Below, piece after piece: positions 54,101 through 64,000 of a DNA stretch of 64,000 bases. Position numbers and translations under genes: made by a program. Position 1 is the stretch's first letter, and each line of letters opens with the position of its first letter. The notes below the pieces were generated by a model. The model was not told the DNA's origin. It was given only the letters and a program-made list of their open reading frames with translations, and did no database searches. Source of the stretch: Ignelater luminosus. Lineage: Eukaryota > Arthropoda > Insecta > Coleoptera > Elateridae. The stretch spans positions 381,910 through 445,909 of the forward strand of contig VTPC01000791.1 in assembly GCA_011009095.1 (NCBI GenBank). The letters run 5' to 3'.

Positions 54101-56776
54101 TATTGGATGTTTCGAGCTTGTCGGACTTCTCGGATTGTCAGGCCATACGCGTCTTTGTGCTGTTCAGGCCTTTGTATCGTTCGGGCCTATCGAGCGTTTT
54201 GGACTCCTTGGCTGTTTGGACTTTTCGGGTTGTAACGGTCTTTTGTCGTTATCATCCCGTCACATGGTAAATCTTACGGTATATCATCATCCTTCCTTGT
54301 AAGACACCGTGTAGATACAAAAGTTTCTTTTACAATTGATTTACGCTTTTGAATTATGGGGGAATGCGACACGCGTGCCGAGGAGAAAGAATCGAGACGT
54401 GAGAGTGTGAGGGTTCAACTGCACTTCTTCTTTAGCTAGGGCGATTTTTCTCGTTTGAGACTGAAAACCCTTTTTATCAAAAAGTTAACTTTCCTTTTTT
54501 TACATCCCTTGCGTCTTCGTTACTAATGGTTTATTCTTGTCCCACAGCTTTTTTTTTCTTTTTATTGGATCCCACTGATCTAGTGGTAAAAGTCACAATC
54601 GAGTCTTCTTGCGTGCCTCTCCTGAAGCCTTGTTGTTGCACCTGTATTCTGGCAGTAGCTGGACGGCGAAGAGAGACTGGTGTCGACATTGATGTGCGAG
54701 AACGACGGATGCTGGATTCCAATCTTGCAGTAAACGATTAAACTGATCTACGATTCCCTCCGGTTCCAATTTATGCTAATGGTTAATTCTGTTAAATTAA
54801 TTTTTTTGTTAATTAAATCTTTGCTTATAAAATTTAGAGTGACCTCCTCAGGTTTAATAAGGATCTTAAACTTTTATTAAATCCCTTTGTAATATAATTT
54901 TTTTGTTTGACCCGTAACTTCTAAATTTGTTTAAACAATCTAATTTTTTCTTGATTAATGTACTATTCGAATGTAAATTGAAGATTTTTTTGTTGTTTAA
55001 CATTGTTTTCCAGGTGTATTTCAGCTTCAGCAAGCATATTTCGATCGAAAGCTTCTTCCTTCATCACAGTGGTAAGATTCAATTTATTACTTCAATGATT
55101 ATCCAAATCTTGCTTTAATTATTTAATTTTTTATTAAAATCTCATTGTACACCTAAATGATTTCAAATTCGTTCGTTTAGAAATTTTTAATTCCTTAGTT
55201 TTCTGTTTAATACAAACAATTATTTTGTGATATCGGAGATTTTTATTTGCATTTCTTTGGTGTTTTGATTTTTCTCTTAGCTTTTGAACAATTTGATATT
55301 GTTTGCCTGGTGTACTCTATGATAACATTTGTGTGAATTTTATATAGTTACATTGGATTTATTTTTGTCAATTTTTACGATTATTTCCTTATTTTTAAAT
55401 GCTTTAAAATTTTGTTTATTCATTTAACAATTTTTCTGTCTTTATTAATCTATAATTCAAAAACTAAATTATTGTGTTTTTAAAAAGTGGAGATCCTTTT
55501 ATTAATTTTTTGGTCATAATCTGTTATTAAAGTATTATAACAATTTTTCTATTGCTCATTTATTTAAGTTTAGGAATAAAATTTTATGTCCAGAAACTTA
55601 TAACCTTTGGTTTTATTGAAATTGTCATTATTAGCTTTATTTTCAAAGTTTCAATTTTTTGTACGAAACTGTTTTATTGTGGTTACTCTAGAAGTTATAA
55701 ATTTATTTGTAAATACAAATTCAACATTTTTTTTAAATTTCATTATACGTTAATGGTTAATTACTACAAGGTGTTTTATTGTAAGTATAATCTTAGCCCT
55801 CCCGCTCCCAAGTCGACCCACTTGAGTTTAGCTGGCCTAGGACCCAGAGATCCTAGTAGTTTAATTCAATTTTTTACTGTAACGCAAGGTTTACGTTACA
55901 GGGTCTATCGTGCCGTTTAGATCTATCTAGCATGTCGGGTCTCTCAGGACTGTCGGACTGTTCGGGCCTCTCGACCCATCAAGCCGTTTGGACTTCTCGG
56001 ACCTTTGAGTCTATCGTGTAGTTTGGATCTCTCAAGACTGTCAAACCTCTCGGACCTGTCAGGCTAGACGAGTCTCGGGCCGTTTTGGCCGTTGGGAATT
56101 TTAGACTGCTCAGCCCTTCGGGCTTCTCTGTCGGGCCGCTGGAACTTCTCGGGTCATTCGGGCTATTCGGGCCTGCCGGGCCGATCAAGAAGTTACCAGG
56201 TTTCCTTCTTTTCCAGTCGGACCAAGAATTTTCAGCCCCTGCAGGACTTTAATAGAGGCCTGTACGGGCCGTGTCTTTTAGTCGGGACAGTTTAAAAATC
56301 TATCGGGCTTTTCGGGCTTACGGCTGGTAAATCGGGTCATTCGAGCCTGTCGAGCTTTTCGGCCCAATATTTTTGTACTGCACCAAAGCGGACGACAATT
56401 CTCACACTGCACCAGACCGAGATCTTTTTCGTACTGATCGTATGGATTTCTGTACTGAACCGCTCTGGAGGATAGTCGTACTGACTTGAAAAGGCGTTAT
56501 TTTCGTACTGACTCGGACAAGCCTTACTTTCATACTGAACCGAAGAGGAGGTTTTTGTACTGCACCGTAGGCTGAACGGGCTTCTTGGGATCTTGCGCGG
56601 GTTTAGGTCAAGCTGAGTTTCAGTTTAAAAATATAAGTATTTTGTTTTCCGGGCCTACTTCGAGACAATCGGGCCGTTTGAGATTTTCGGACCGTTCAAG
56701 AAATTACCGGATTTTTTCGGGCCACGTCAAGTTTATCCAAAGTCGGCCAGACCTGAAGAGTTTTTCCAGTGCAAGA

Positions 56777-56830
<54 letters not shown>

Positions 56831-59141
56831 AGTCATCAGTGCAAGTTTATAATGATGTTTGTTCACTGCTGTTTGTTTTGAGATTCGCCGCACCAAAACG
56901 TCTAAATCTTCTTTGATGTCCTTCCAGGTTTCACTGCACATGTGACACACAATCTTGCGTGTAAGCCAGGAATCTCAGGTTTACGAGTTGTTCACTTTCT
57001 GAATTATTATATTTTCTTGGCAAAAATTTAGCAATCTTTCAACTAATACGTGGCAAAGAAGGCTAGATTAGGATAATCTTTTTCTAGCAATTCTTATACC
57101 CGAATTGCTAATGCCCAGATAGTATCAGACGTAAAATCTACCTTGAAATGTTATTTTTACAGAAGTTGTATGATAGAAGAAGACGTTCTTAATGTTTAGA
57201 AAGTTTTCTTACAAAAATACATTTTTACATACGCAGTTAGTCTTTAGACTGACGACATGTTTGTCCCATTTATGGTGGGATGATTCCTTTTTTTCACATC
57301 TACTATATTTACAAAGATAAGGAAACGACCGAGCCTCCCATTTACGTTATTGCGGGTAACTAATTATATCATGACCGCTGGAGCGTTTGTATCAAGTGAG
57401 AAAGTTCTGATTTTCCAAGGTTTTGTAAAACTTTTTGCATTGATAAATAATTTGTTCATGTCTAAAGACCAAAATAGGAGCTACTTCTATAAAATGATTT
57501 CTTGTTTGGCAGATAATGATTTCTTTTAAAATCATCAGAGTGGGGGAATGTGACGAATGTAGTAGACACCTTAGAGTAACAAACATGTAGAAAATCTCAT
57601 CCCTATTGAGAAAACAAATCATTTGAAATGGAACTTTGACACCTTTCCGGTGCACTTTAGGAAAAGAGTTATATGACAGAAAATACTTAATTTCTGTCAA
57701 GGAATGCGCCTGCCAAATATTTGCACTCATTTCCAAGACACCTTGTACGACATTTAGAATCATATACAGGGTGTTGAAAAAATAGTATCACAAATTGCAA
57801 GGGCGTACAGTACTTAGAAAAATAAGTAAAAACGTTTAGATAAACATGCACCATTTTTGAGATACAGGGTGTAAAAATCTTATTTCGAATTCCTTGTTTT
57901 TCAATATTTTAAGAGCTAGGTGAGATATCGAGACGAAACATTCTCCATGCTTGTTACTCTTACATAGGTATTTACTATTCTACGTAGATATATTTAGCAA
58001 AGGCGGGAATTGCAGGAGGGGGGCTAACCCCCAACTCTAAAGAAAATTGTTACATCACTGACAGATTTTTCTATTTTCGGAATTAACAATTGATTTGACA
58101 AAAACCATTACTCTTGCATCTTTCCTTTGTTAACATAAAATATTAAATAAAAAAGTAAGCCTAACTTCTTCTAATTAAAAGATAATTAAATTTTAATTAT
58201 TGATATGTTATATAAACACTTTATGCATCTGGAATCCGTTTACTTGTAATTTTCTTGACAAAATTTACATATGTTTGTTGATTTTTAGCAAGGGTATCTT
58301 TGACCTTAAAGAAGCTCTTACGTATAATATAAAAATATTATTAATTAATTTCGTGTATTTTGCAAACCGTAGACACATTTACGTCATAACATTAATTTTT
58401 AGAGTTTCTTTTATTCTTTTACCGTATTCACCTAGCTACCATGAGGAAAGAGGTTCAAGGTTATAAAACTGGGTATTTACATTCCCTAATATAATTATTT
58501 AAAAATATACATAGGTAATTAGTTTCTTCTTCTCAGAATGTAAATGCAATTCGGGGAATTTCCTTATTTATGTATAACAGACAATTAATTAATTAACTGC
58601 AGTGAATAAAGTAGGATAAAAACGGAAAAATAAAGTAGGATAAAAACGGAAAAAAACTGTAAACGGATTTAGAAACCAGATTTGTGCATTTTAATTAATT
58701 TTTTCGTTAAATGAATAATATTACAGCACTTCCTATAGTCTTTTAACCAATGTTTGTTCGAGTTACTTCAACTCATAATGAAAACAAATGTTATGATTCA
58801 CAATATTTGTTAAACTTAAGAATTTGTGATGACATCTCTGTTATTATTAGAATAACGCGTTTAATAAGTTTTAATATTTTAATTGCTGTCATTTCTAATT
58901 GAGTCTAATTAACAGAAGAATAAAGCTTGCGTACATTTAATATTTGTGAGAACGTTGAAAGATACTTTTTCCTTTGTTTGATAATACTAACCTGTATCCG
59001 ATATTGAAGGCTTTCGTATTGTGGGTATCGCATCATATCCGTATATTGATTGAGTTTCAGCGTCGTGATCAATTGACATATTAGAATCAACTATGGAGCT
59101 GCGTCTTCGAAGATTTTTTTTGTAATTTTCCCTGGTATTTC
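51153..59141 (-). CDS. SLC16-type monocarboxylate transporter, C-terminal half (partial)
   Basis: Four exons on the minus strand: 59141-58992, 52177-51614, 51558-51367 and 51304-51153. All are GT-AG with matching phase. They encode 352 aa ending at TAA (51153-51155). The first exon and the start of the second form the large hydrophilic cytosolic loop (Ser/Arg/acidic rich) that separates transmembrane helices 6 and 7 in this family. Helices 7-12 follow: SLLQDPRYVNIMIGVSLAIF, GLGTQEIATFLSVLSIVDLI, RFISPFVGDYFDA, FGALLGVAAGLGIAKG, IPNYVPIERLASASGLQMM, GPVLGVIRDATGSY. The product would be a plasma-membrane carrier of the major facilitator superfamily; the substrate cannot be read. The N-terminal exons must lie upstream beyond 64000. 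The intron 58991-52178 is 6.8 kb and packed with repeats. The last 17 residues are polar. Confidence 0.85.
52190..52420. other. Transporter intron start, no feature
   Basis: AT-rich intron sequence between the transporter exon and the RTE-like relic. Confidence 0.4.
52420..53060 (-). pseudogene. RTE-like non-LTR retrotransposon RT relic
   Basis: Minus-strand traces from about 53000 read RQVMENDKAKHIETYMTFVN followed by QKAYDSVPRDRK, the RT palm block before the catalytic motif. Further on is EERWPKKILNWSLRGK and then HWKDR, typical of the C-terminal end of RTE-type ORFs. Stops and frameshifts abound and the RT catalytic YxDD is missing. Two plus-strand frames here (52428-52748) are shadows. 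The copy is anchored in the transporter intron, in the same orientation as the gene. Confidence 0.65.
53160..54230 (+). repeat. 9-bp minisatellite, block 1 (consensus about CGGGCCTYT)
   Basis: More than 100 diverged copies of a 9-bp unit (CGGGCCTYT, CGGACCTNT, TTGGATCTT and similar). Because 9 is a multiple of 3, several frames on both strands stay open: plus frames of Gly/Leu/Ser tripeptides and minus frames of Arg/Pro/Lys/Glu tripeptides (226 and 170 codons). These are not considered genes. Higher-order repetition also exists: the TCTATCA...TTTGGATCT...CGGACCT series recurs at about 53440 and 53610. Confidence 0.8.
54231..55900. mobile_element. Solo LTR (1.67 kb) inserted in the minisatellite
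   Basis: The segment starts TGTAACGGTC and ends TTTACGTTACA (TG...CA with inverted TGTAACG ends). GGGT flanks both sides (54227-54230 and 55901-55904), and the 9-bp minisatellite continues on both sides. No coding region of a retroelement is inside. The size is large for an LTR but within the range of some gypsy families. The composition differs sharply from its surroundings (AT-rich, with a T-rich second half). Confidence 0.7.
55905..56345 (+). repeat. 9-bp minisatellite, block 2
   Basis: Continuation of block 1 beyond the solo LTR with the same 9-bp unit. The stretch near 56195-56320 (with CCTGCAGGACTTTAATAGAG and GTACGGGCCGTGT) repeats 53745-53890 of block 1 in order, including the following CAGTTTAAAAATCTATC, so a larger higher-order unit was duplicated. 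Confidence 0.75.
56355..56575 (+). repeat. ~27-bp minisatellite with GTACTGNACC core, ~8 copies
   Basis: Copies of TTTTTGTACTGCACC, TTTCTGTACTGAACC, TTTTCGTACTGACTC and related forms are spaced about 25-30 bp from 56368 to 56560. This is a second, distinct tandem repeat adjoining the 9-bp minisatellite. Confidence 0.7.
56776..56829 (+). repeat. (CT)n microsatellite
   Basis: About 50 bp of nearly pure CT dinucleotides. A Ser/Leu and Arg/Glu repeat frame in this place is an artefact of it. Confidence 0.9.
56830..58990. other. Transporter intron with TACAGGGTG-type terminus
   Basis: TACAGGGTGTTG at about 57765 and TACAGGGTGTAA at about 57863 resemble transposon ends of the type seen at 34084, with no clear partner. 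A 123-codon minus-strand frame (57392-57763) is not recognised. The rest is AT-rich without genes. Confidence 0.4.
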
Positions 59142-59354
59142 CTAAAAATACACAAATTATACTGATATAGAATGATCAAAAAATAAAATATTCTTATAGG
59201 TAACTATCTCTTATATTATCTGGTCTTAATTACTTAATATCACTCACGGAACTATTAGTAATACTGTTGTATTATTAGTCCAATCAAATTAGATCAAGAT
59301 TTGAGGAATAGGGAAAGTAATTTATAAAGTTTTTAAACTTTAGTCAAATACTCA

Positions 59355-62300
59355 TTGAAGGTCTAGCAAAAGAAAACCAAAAAATTCCCAGCCCTGAGGA
59401 GGAACGCTTCTTTCCCATCCCCCCTAAACTGAATGTAGCACAAAAAAGGTTCTTTGCAAGTTTTTGATAGATGTATTCCTTATTGAGTAATTTACTATAA
59501 TTATAATAAAAAAGTTTTCTTTTGTTTGATAACGAAAAATGTCACAATTTATTGCAAAGTCGTCTACAGACACATGCATTCTATGTAAAAATTTTCTTCT
59601 AGAAGGAGAAAAATGCACAGTTACCAAGGAGTTAGAAAATTTAATTAATGTTAGCAAGCAGAGAAAGGATGGAGTTCACATTCTTTTGAAAGGTGTGCAG
59701 ACGATTGATGTACACAAGGTAGGTATGCAGGCGAGAATATATAAAGAAGCGTGACATTGACAAACACATTCTTCGTATGAACGCTGAACAGGAAGGTGAC
59801 AGAAGTTTACGTTCCTCTTCTGAAGTCAAGTTTGATTTAAAAAAGAAATGTTTGGTAAGTACTGAAGCCTGCAGTGCAGCTGCAGAGACAAAGAAAGATT
59901 CCAACAAGCGACATAGAGAAGTGTACGAAGTTCGCTCATTACATCTGAAGGAAATGTTGCTTGGGAAAGCTGCATTATGAGATGATGAGTTGGGTAAGGA
60001 AGTAGCTGATCGCATAAACAGTAATTTTGTCTGATAGCAGCAGAAGCGCCTTACCACAACGATTGCTACGCGAAATTTGCCTCCAACCCTTCTTGTGATC
60101 GAAAAAGAGGCCGTCCCCGGGATGAAAGTTTTAAATCAGCTTTTCTAGAATTATGCACTTTTATTGAGACATCGAGGGAGTATCAATTTGCTTTAAAAGA
60201 TTTGATGCTGAAAATTGAAGAGAGATTGTGTGAAGGGGTAACAACCATGAAAGCTCTTAAAAATAAATTGATGGAACATTATGGTGTTGGAATGTTTTTT
60301 GCAACCATGACAAGAAGCCCTACAGTAGCTTGTTTTCGAAGCAGCGGGTTGAAATTGATTAACCAGTGGTACAACGAGAAAGACGGACGGAAGAGGATTG
60401 TGAAAACGGCAAGTACATTTATCCGTCGGCATATTTGTCTAACTTGATTCACAAAAGATGTAAAAGAAATGGCTCCAGAAACCCTGCAGGTAATGTTGTC
60501 TGATGTGATTGAAGAAAACAAAAAGGGAGATAAACGGTTGACTACCAACAAATGCACAGCTAATGCTCATTCAGTTATAGCATGTACAAGACCAATCTCC
60601 TTCATATGACCACTACTTGGACTTGGAGTATACCTGTTTCATAAAACAGGGTCCAAGAATGTTGTTAAATGGGTTCTGTGCTACCTACAACAGTGTCAGT
60701 TTATTTGAAAGTTTTATAGTACAATCCTGGATGCTAGCAGTTTCAAATAATTCATTCTTTCAATTCTCATTTGGCAACGCTGATTTCAATATTGCGACCA
60801 TGAAAGGCAAAGGGACTTTCCATGCAATGTAATGGGAGGAATCAGAAGTGTTACTCCTGCTAGAACACTGAAAGATTAAGCGGTGACAAAGCTATCTGTC
60901 GTACCTTCTGCAGAGGAAACTGCCACTGTTCAGAAAATTCCAATGCAGATTTTCCGGGAGACAAAAGAATTGGTATTGAAAGAATTCTTATAGAAACCTT
61001 CAAGCAAATGGTTGTGCCCTCTAATCCCGACATTGCATGGTTAGTGCGGAAGTTCCAGAGGCATTCTTTGGTTTCGGCATGGCAAGGTTTTATGACTGAA
61101 ATTACTGCTTCTCTGCCTTATGTAAAATCAAGAGTGTTAACTCTTCCATTTATCAATGCACTACCTGCGGACTACAGAACGGTTCTGACTGCTTTAACTT
61201 ATGCTATCAAAGAAAGTATAATAAATATAAATATAATAGAAGTACGAAAGCTTGGATTTATTTATGTTTGGTAACATTACACCAACCGTTGTTCATGAAG
61301 AGCAAAGATGTTGCTTTGAAAAAAACAGTGGAACGACATATTTTTAAATGTAGTCGACTTATTGGGTTTTTTATGATAGGTTTTGTAATGAAAGACAATG
61401 GACTTTATCAACTTTGTGAAACTGTTTACGCTCCTGCATCAGTTCCTCACATGCTTTCTGGCCATGCCTAAGAAACGGTGTCGGGTCTATTGTGCTACTT
61501 TATGTGCTCTTTCGATAATAAAATGGGAAGAATCTAAAATCTCAGAAACGGAGAAGAAGCACATTGAGATATTTTCCTCTGACTTTAGTTCAAGAGTCTT
61601 TAAGTAAATTGGAACAGAACGAGATCATCGATAAATTAAGACAACAGTTCCTGGACAAAATGGATGGTGTCAAGCAGAGAGGAAAAACCTCTCAACTCTG
61701 GATAAAATACTTTGATCTAGCTGCACTAGCATTACACTTTATCCAGGCTGAACGAATGGATGATTGGAATCTGCACATAAACTGTAGCAGAACTATGTTT
61801 TCAATCTTTCATGTAACAGAGGACTTTCCTTACGCAAAGACCTGTCAGTTATATCTCCAAAATATGCGCAAGCTTAATGAAACTGCTGGAAGTTTCTTCT
61901 TGTTCAAGGTTTGGTGCTCTGATAAATATTGGTGTGGTGTCTGGATTGAAGCTTATGAAACACATCAAAAGCAGTGGGGGAGTTTCACATGGCAGAGAAT
62001 TTACTAGCAGTATTCTCAACAAATAGATATGTATTTTACCAGTTGCTCAGCACGTATGTAAAGCGGAAGAGGAGTTTTACGGCATAAACACCGCTTCCAG
62101 CAACCAGCATGTAAAATTAAGGCCAGTAAAGATGGAAAAAATGAGAAAACACAAAAAACATTTAAAATTTGGTTTAGGTAACGTTCTTCTTTAGTAGAAA
62201 AAGAAGAGCTGTATTCAATTTCAAGTGGAACAGTAGCTGAATAAGATGTTGACTGTCATAATGCAATAGCTAGTGATGAGAAAGCTCTTAAAAGCATGGA

Positions 62301-64000
62301 AGATAGTGATGCCCTTTGCCAACCTTAAGCCTAGCACTCTGTCACGGTAGAAACAAGGTTCACTGCTACCACTAGTGTTACAGTTGATAAAGACATCATT
62401 GAAGTTGATACAAGTCAATTATTTCAAAGGATACTCTGCACTATCCATTCACCCAATGATTTGCGAAACGCTTTAGATACGAGCTCCTTATTTGAGAAAA
62501 GTGGACTCAGTAGGAAGACCAAAAAATCAGCTCTTTACAGTATTTTTGATCGCATACCTAAACGTTCAATGTCATAGATGGAGGTTACCTCAATCACCAT
62601 GTAGTGTGGCCAAAGTAAGTAACATTTGGTGACGTTTATCAAACATTTAGCTCTTACATTATCAAACACTATAAGGATAAAGTGGTTGCTGTTTTCGACG
62701 GATATTCTGAGAGTGTTGAAACACAAAGAATGTAGAGCGACAGAGGAAATTGATGAAATGAACAGCAAGAGATGTTGTTTTTACTAAAAGTACTATATTC
62801 TTAAAGTCTCAAGCTACCATCTTGGGCAATTTAAAAAATAAAGAATCATTTATAAGTCAATTGGCTCAACATTTATAAAGTGATGGCATAAGAACTAAAA
62901 TAGCAAGAGACGATACAAACGTTCTTATAGTCCACGAAGCTATAGAAGTTTTAGAAAGGAATTTTCAAGTGGTTTTTGTGAGTCAAGATGTTGATCTTCT
63001 TACACCCCTTGTAGCCTTTTGTCCAGAAGGAAAAAGATATTTTGTTGATGAAAGAACGAACAAGATTCTACAGTTCTTGAGACGTACAACAATCGACCAT
63101 TACCAACAACTGCAAGGAATCTATTTTATTTTTGCACGCAATAAGTGGATGTGATACCACCTCAGGATTCTAAGAAAAGGAAAAATCACAGATCATTCAA
63201 TTGTTCAACAGCAGTTCCCGTCTACACAAAATACGCTAAGCCTTCAACGACCCGACATCAAGTCCAGACTTAACTGAAAGAGAAGAAGAGCAATTCATAC
63301 TGGCTCTTTATGACAAAAAAGAGAGCTCGAGCAAAAGAGCTAGCTTAGATGATCTCGAATAAAAATATCTTAATAAACTCGTGAGTCAAGCAAGCAATGC
63401 TGTGCTTCTTTCACGGCTGCCGCCCTTCACAAATGCGGCTTCAACTTTAGACTGCAACCGACTGGGGCTGAAAACTATCTAATCAGTCTTTATTACCTAT
63501 TTTCATCACCAAACCACCAGCACCTGGCACGACTCTAAGTCTCATCACATGTAGGTGCAGTAGAAAGTGCAAATGTGTAAAAGCAAACCTAGGATGTGTA
63601 AGAACTGCCGCGGATATTGCAGTAATATCGTACCTATTGGCCTTGAAGATGTCTTTGAACTTAATAATTTGTACCTTATATCTAAACTACTACGTAAGTG
63701 AAATACAAATTTAATGTAGATTTATATTATCTATGCTTTATTGCAAAAGAAAACTGTTTTATTATAATTATAGTAAATTACTCAATAAAGAGTACATTTA
63801 TTAAAAACTTGTATAGGACCCTTTTTGTGCTAAATTTTACGCAGATTAATTTTGGTAATCGATGTCATCCTTGAGAAATGAGCGGGCTTGCTTAAAGATT
63901 TAAGAAACTAAAGAAAGTCGGGAAAAAATTCAGTTTAGGGGGAATGTGGGGAAAGCCCTGGGGGTGGGAACTTTTCGGTTTTCTTTTGCTAGACCCTCAA
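59355..64000 (+). mobile_element. 4.6-kb transposon with ~170-bp inverted repeats, unassigned family
   Basis: The left end (59355) starts TTGAAGGTCTAGCAAAAGAA and the window's last bases are its inverse (TCTTTTGCTAGACCCTCAA). The similarity extends inward about 170 bp: CCCCTAAACTGAAT, AGCACAAAAA, and ATTGAGTAATTTACTATAAT (59493) matched inversely by the 63763-63782 region. One broken large gene fills the interior. The right target duplication is outside the window. It lies within the transporter gene's upstream intron, opposite in strand to that gene, starting 214 bp upstream of its exon. Confidence 0.8.
59539..63700 (+). pseudogene. Large transposon-encoded gene with PIN/FEN1-like region and Cys-rich tail
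   Basis: Read across several frames on the plus strand. It starts at ATG 59539 with a CxxC motif (CILCKNF). Next come long helical regions (LKNKLMEHYGVG near 60260, LGVYLFHKTGSKNVVKW near 60620, then MKGKGTFHAM near 60800). A conserved block DKYWCGVWIEAYETHQK is near 61920. A nuclease-like part has VVAVFDGYSESVETQR (about 62685), RDDTNVLIVHEAIEV (about 62910) and VVFVSQDVDLLTPLVAF (about 62970), in the order and spacing of PIN/FEN1 (asteroid-like) folds. The tail is Cys-rich (CRCSRKCKCVKANLGC, about 63550). At least eight stops or frameshifts make it a pseudogene. I know related long proteins from arthropod genomes only as unnamed; no DDE triad was recognised. Confidence 0.6.

Noticed and set aside
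56585-56950. Ser/Leu and Arg/Glu repeat frames
   Set aside because: Produced by the (CT)n microsatellite read on each strand.

Overview
This window is AT-rich animal nuclear DNA with introns, almost certainly from an insect and probably a beetle. The evidence is a CLIP-domain serine-protease-like gene, a myrosinase/beta-glucosidase-type glycoside hydrolase family 1 (GH1) gene, GT-AG introns that keep phase, and a dense layer of arthropod-type transposable elements (mariner, hAT, PIF/Harbinger, BEL/Pao, Ty3/gypsy with env, RTE-like). The order of insect is inference. No bacterial-style operon, CRISPR array, rRNA or convincing tRNA was seen.

Host genes. (1) 806-5793, minus: a complete four-exon CLIP-domain serine protease homologue of 359 aa that has lost the catalytic His and Ser and the usual activation site. 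(2) 7970-16315, plus: a secreted leucine-rich-repeat (LRR) protein with about 24 repeats, with a signal-peptide exon about 6 kb upstream of the main exon. (3) 32793-40046, plus: an eight-exon GH1 gene of 496 aa, intact in frame, with Ser where the catalytic acid/base Glu should be. A 5.1-kb transposon sits in its fourth intron. (4) 51153-59141, minus: the last four coding exons of an SLC16-type (monocarboxylate transporter) gene. Its N-terminal exons lie beyond the right edge.

Mobile layer, left to right: a cluster of hairpin repeats (2.88-4.0 kb); several MITEs and a 460-bp foldback element in the LRR intron; a hAT MITE with an 8-bp target duplication (18.2 kb); a solo LTR carrying a perfect heat-shock element (19.64-20.02 kb); a decayed minus-strand gypsy pol (21.7-23.4 kb); a TTAA-flanked DNA element (25.6-30.3 kb) with a PIF/Harbinger element nested in its right inverted repeat; a nearly full mariner-family transposase (30.5-31.5 kb); the long-TIR transposon in the GH1 gene; a BEL/Pao relic split by a hAT element with an 8-bp target duplication (40.5-45.4 kb); an env-bearing gypsy (errantivirus-type) relic (45.5-48.5 kb), itself split by a DNA repeat; a SETMAR-type mariner relic (48.6-49.8 kb); and, in the transporter intron, an RTE-like relic and a 9-bp minisatellite interrupted by a 1.67-kb solo LTR.

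The most unusual object is at the right end (59.36-64.0 kb). It is a 4.6-kb element bounded by roughly 170-bp inverted repeats and holding a decayed large gene with a PIN/FEN1-like nuclease region and a Cys-rich tail. I cannot assign it to a named transposon superfamily. Two of the four host genes are predicted catalytically altered enzyme homologues.
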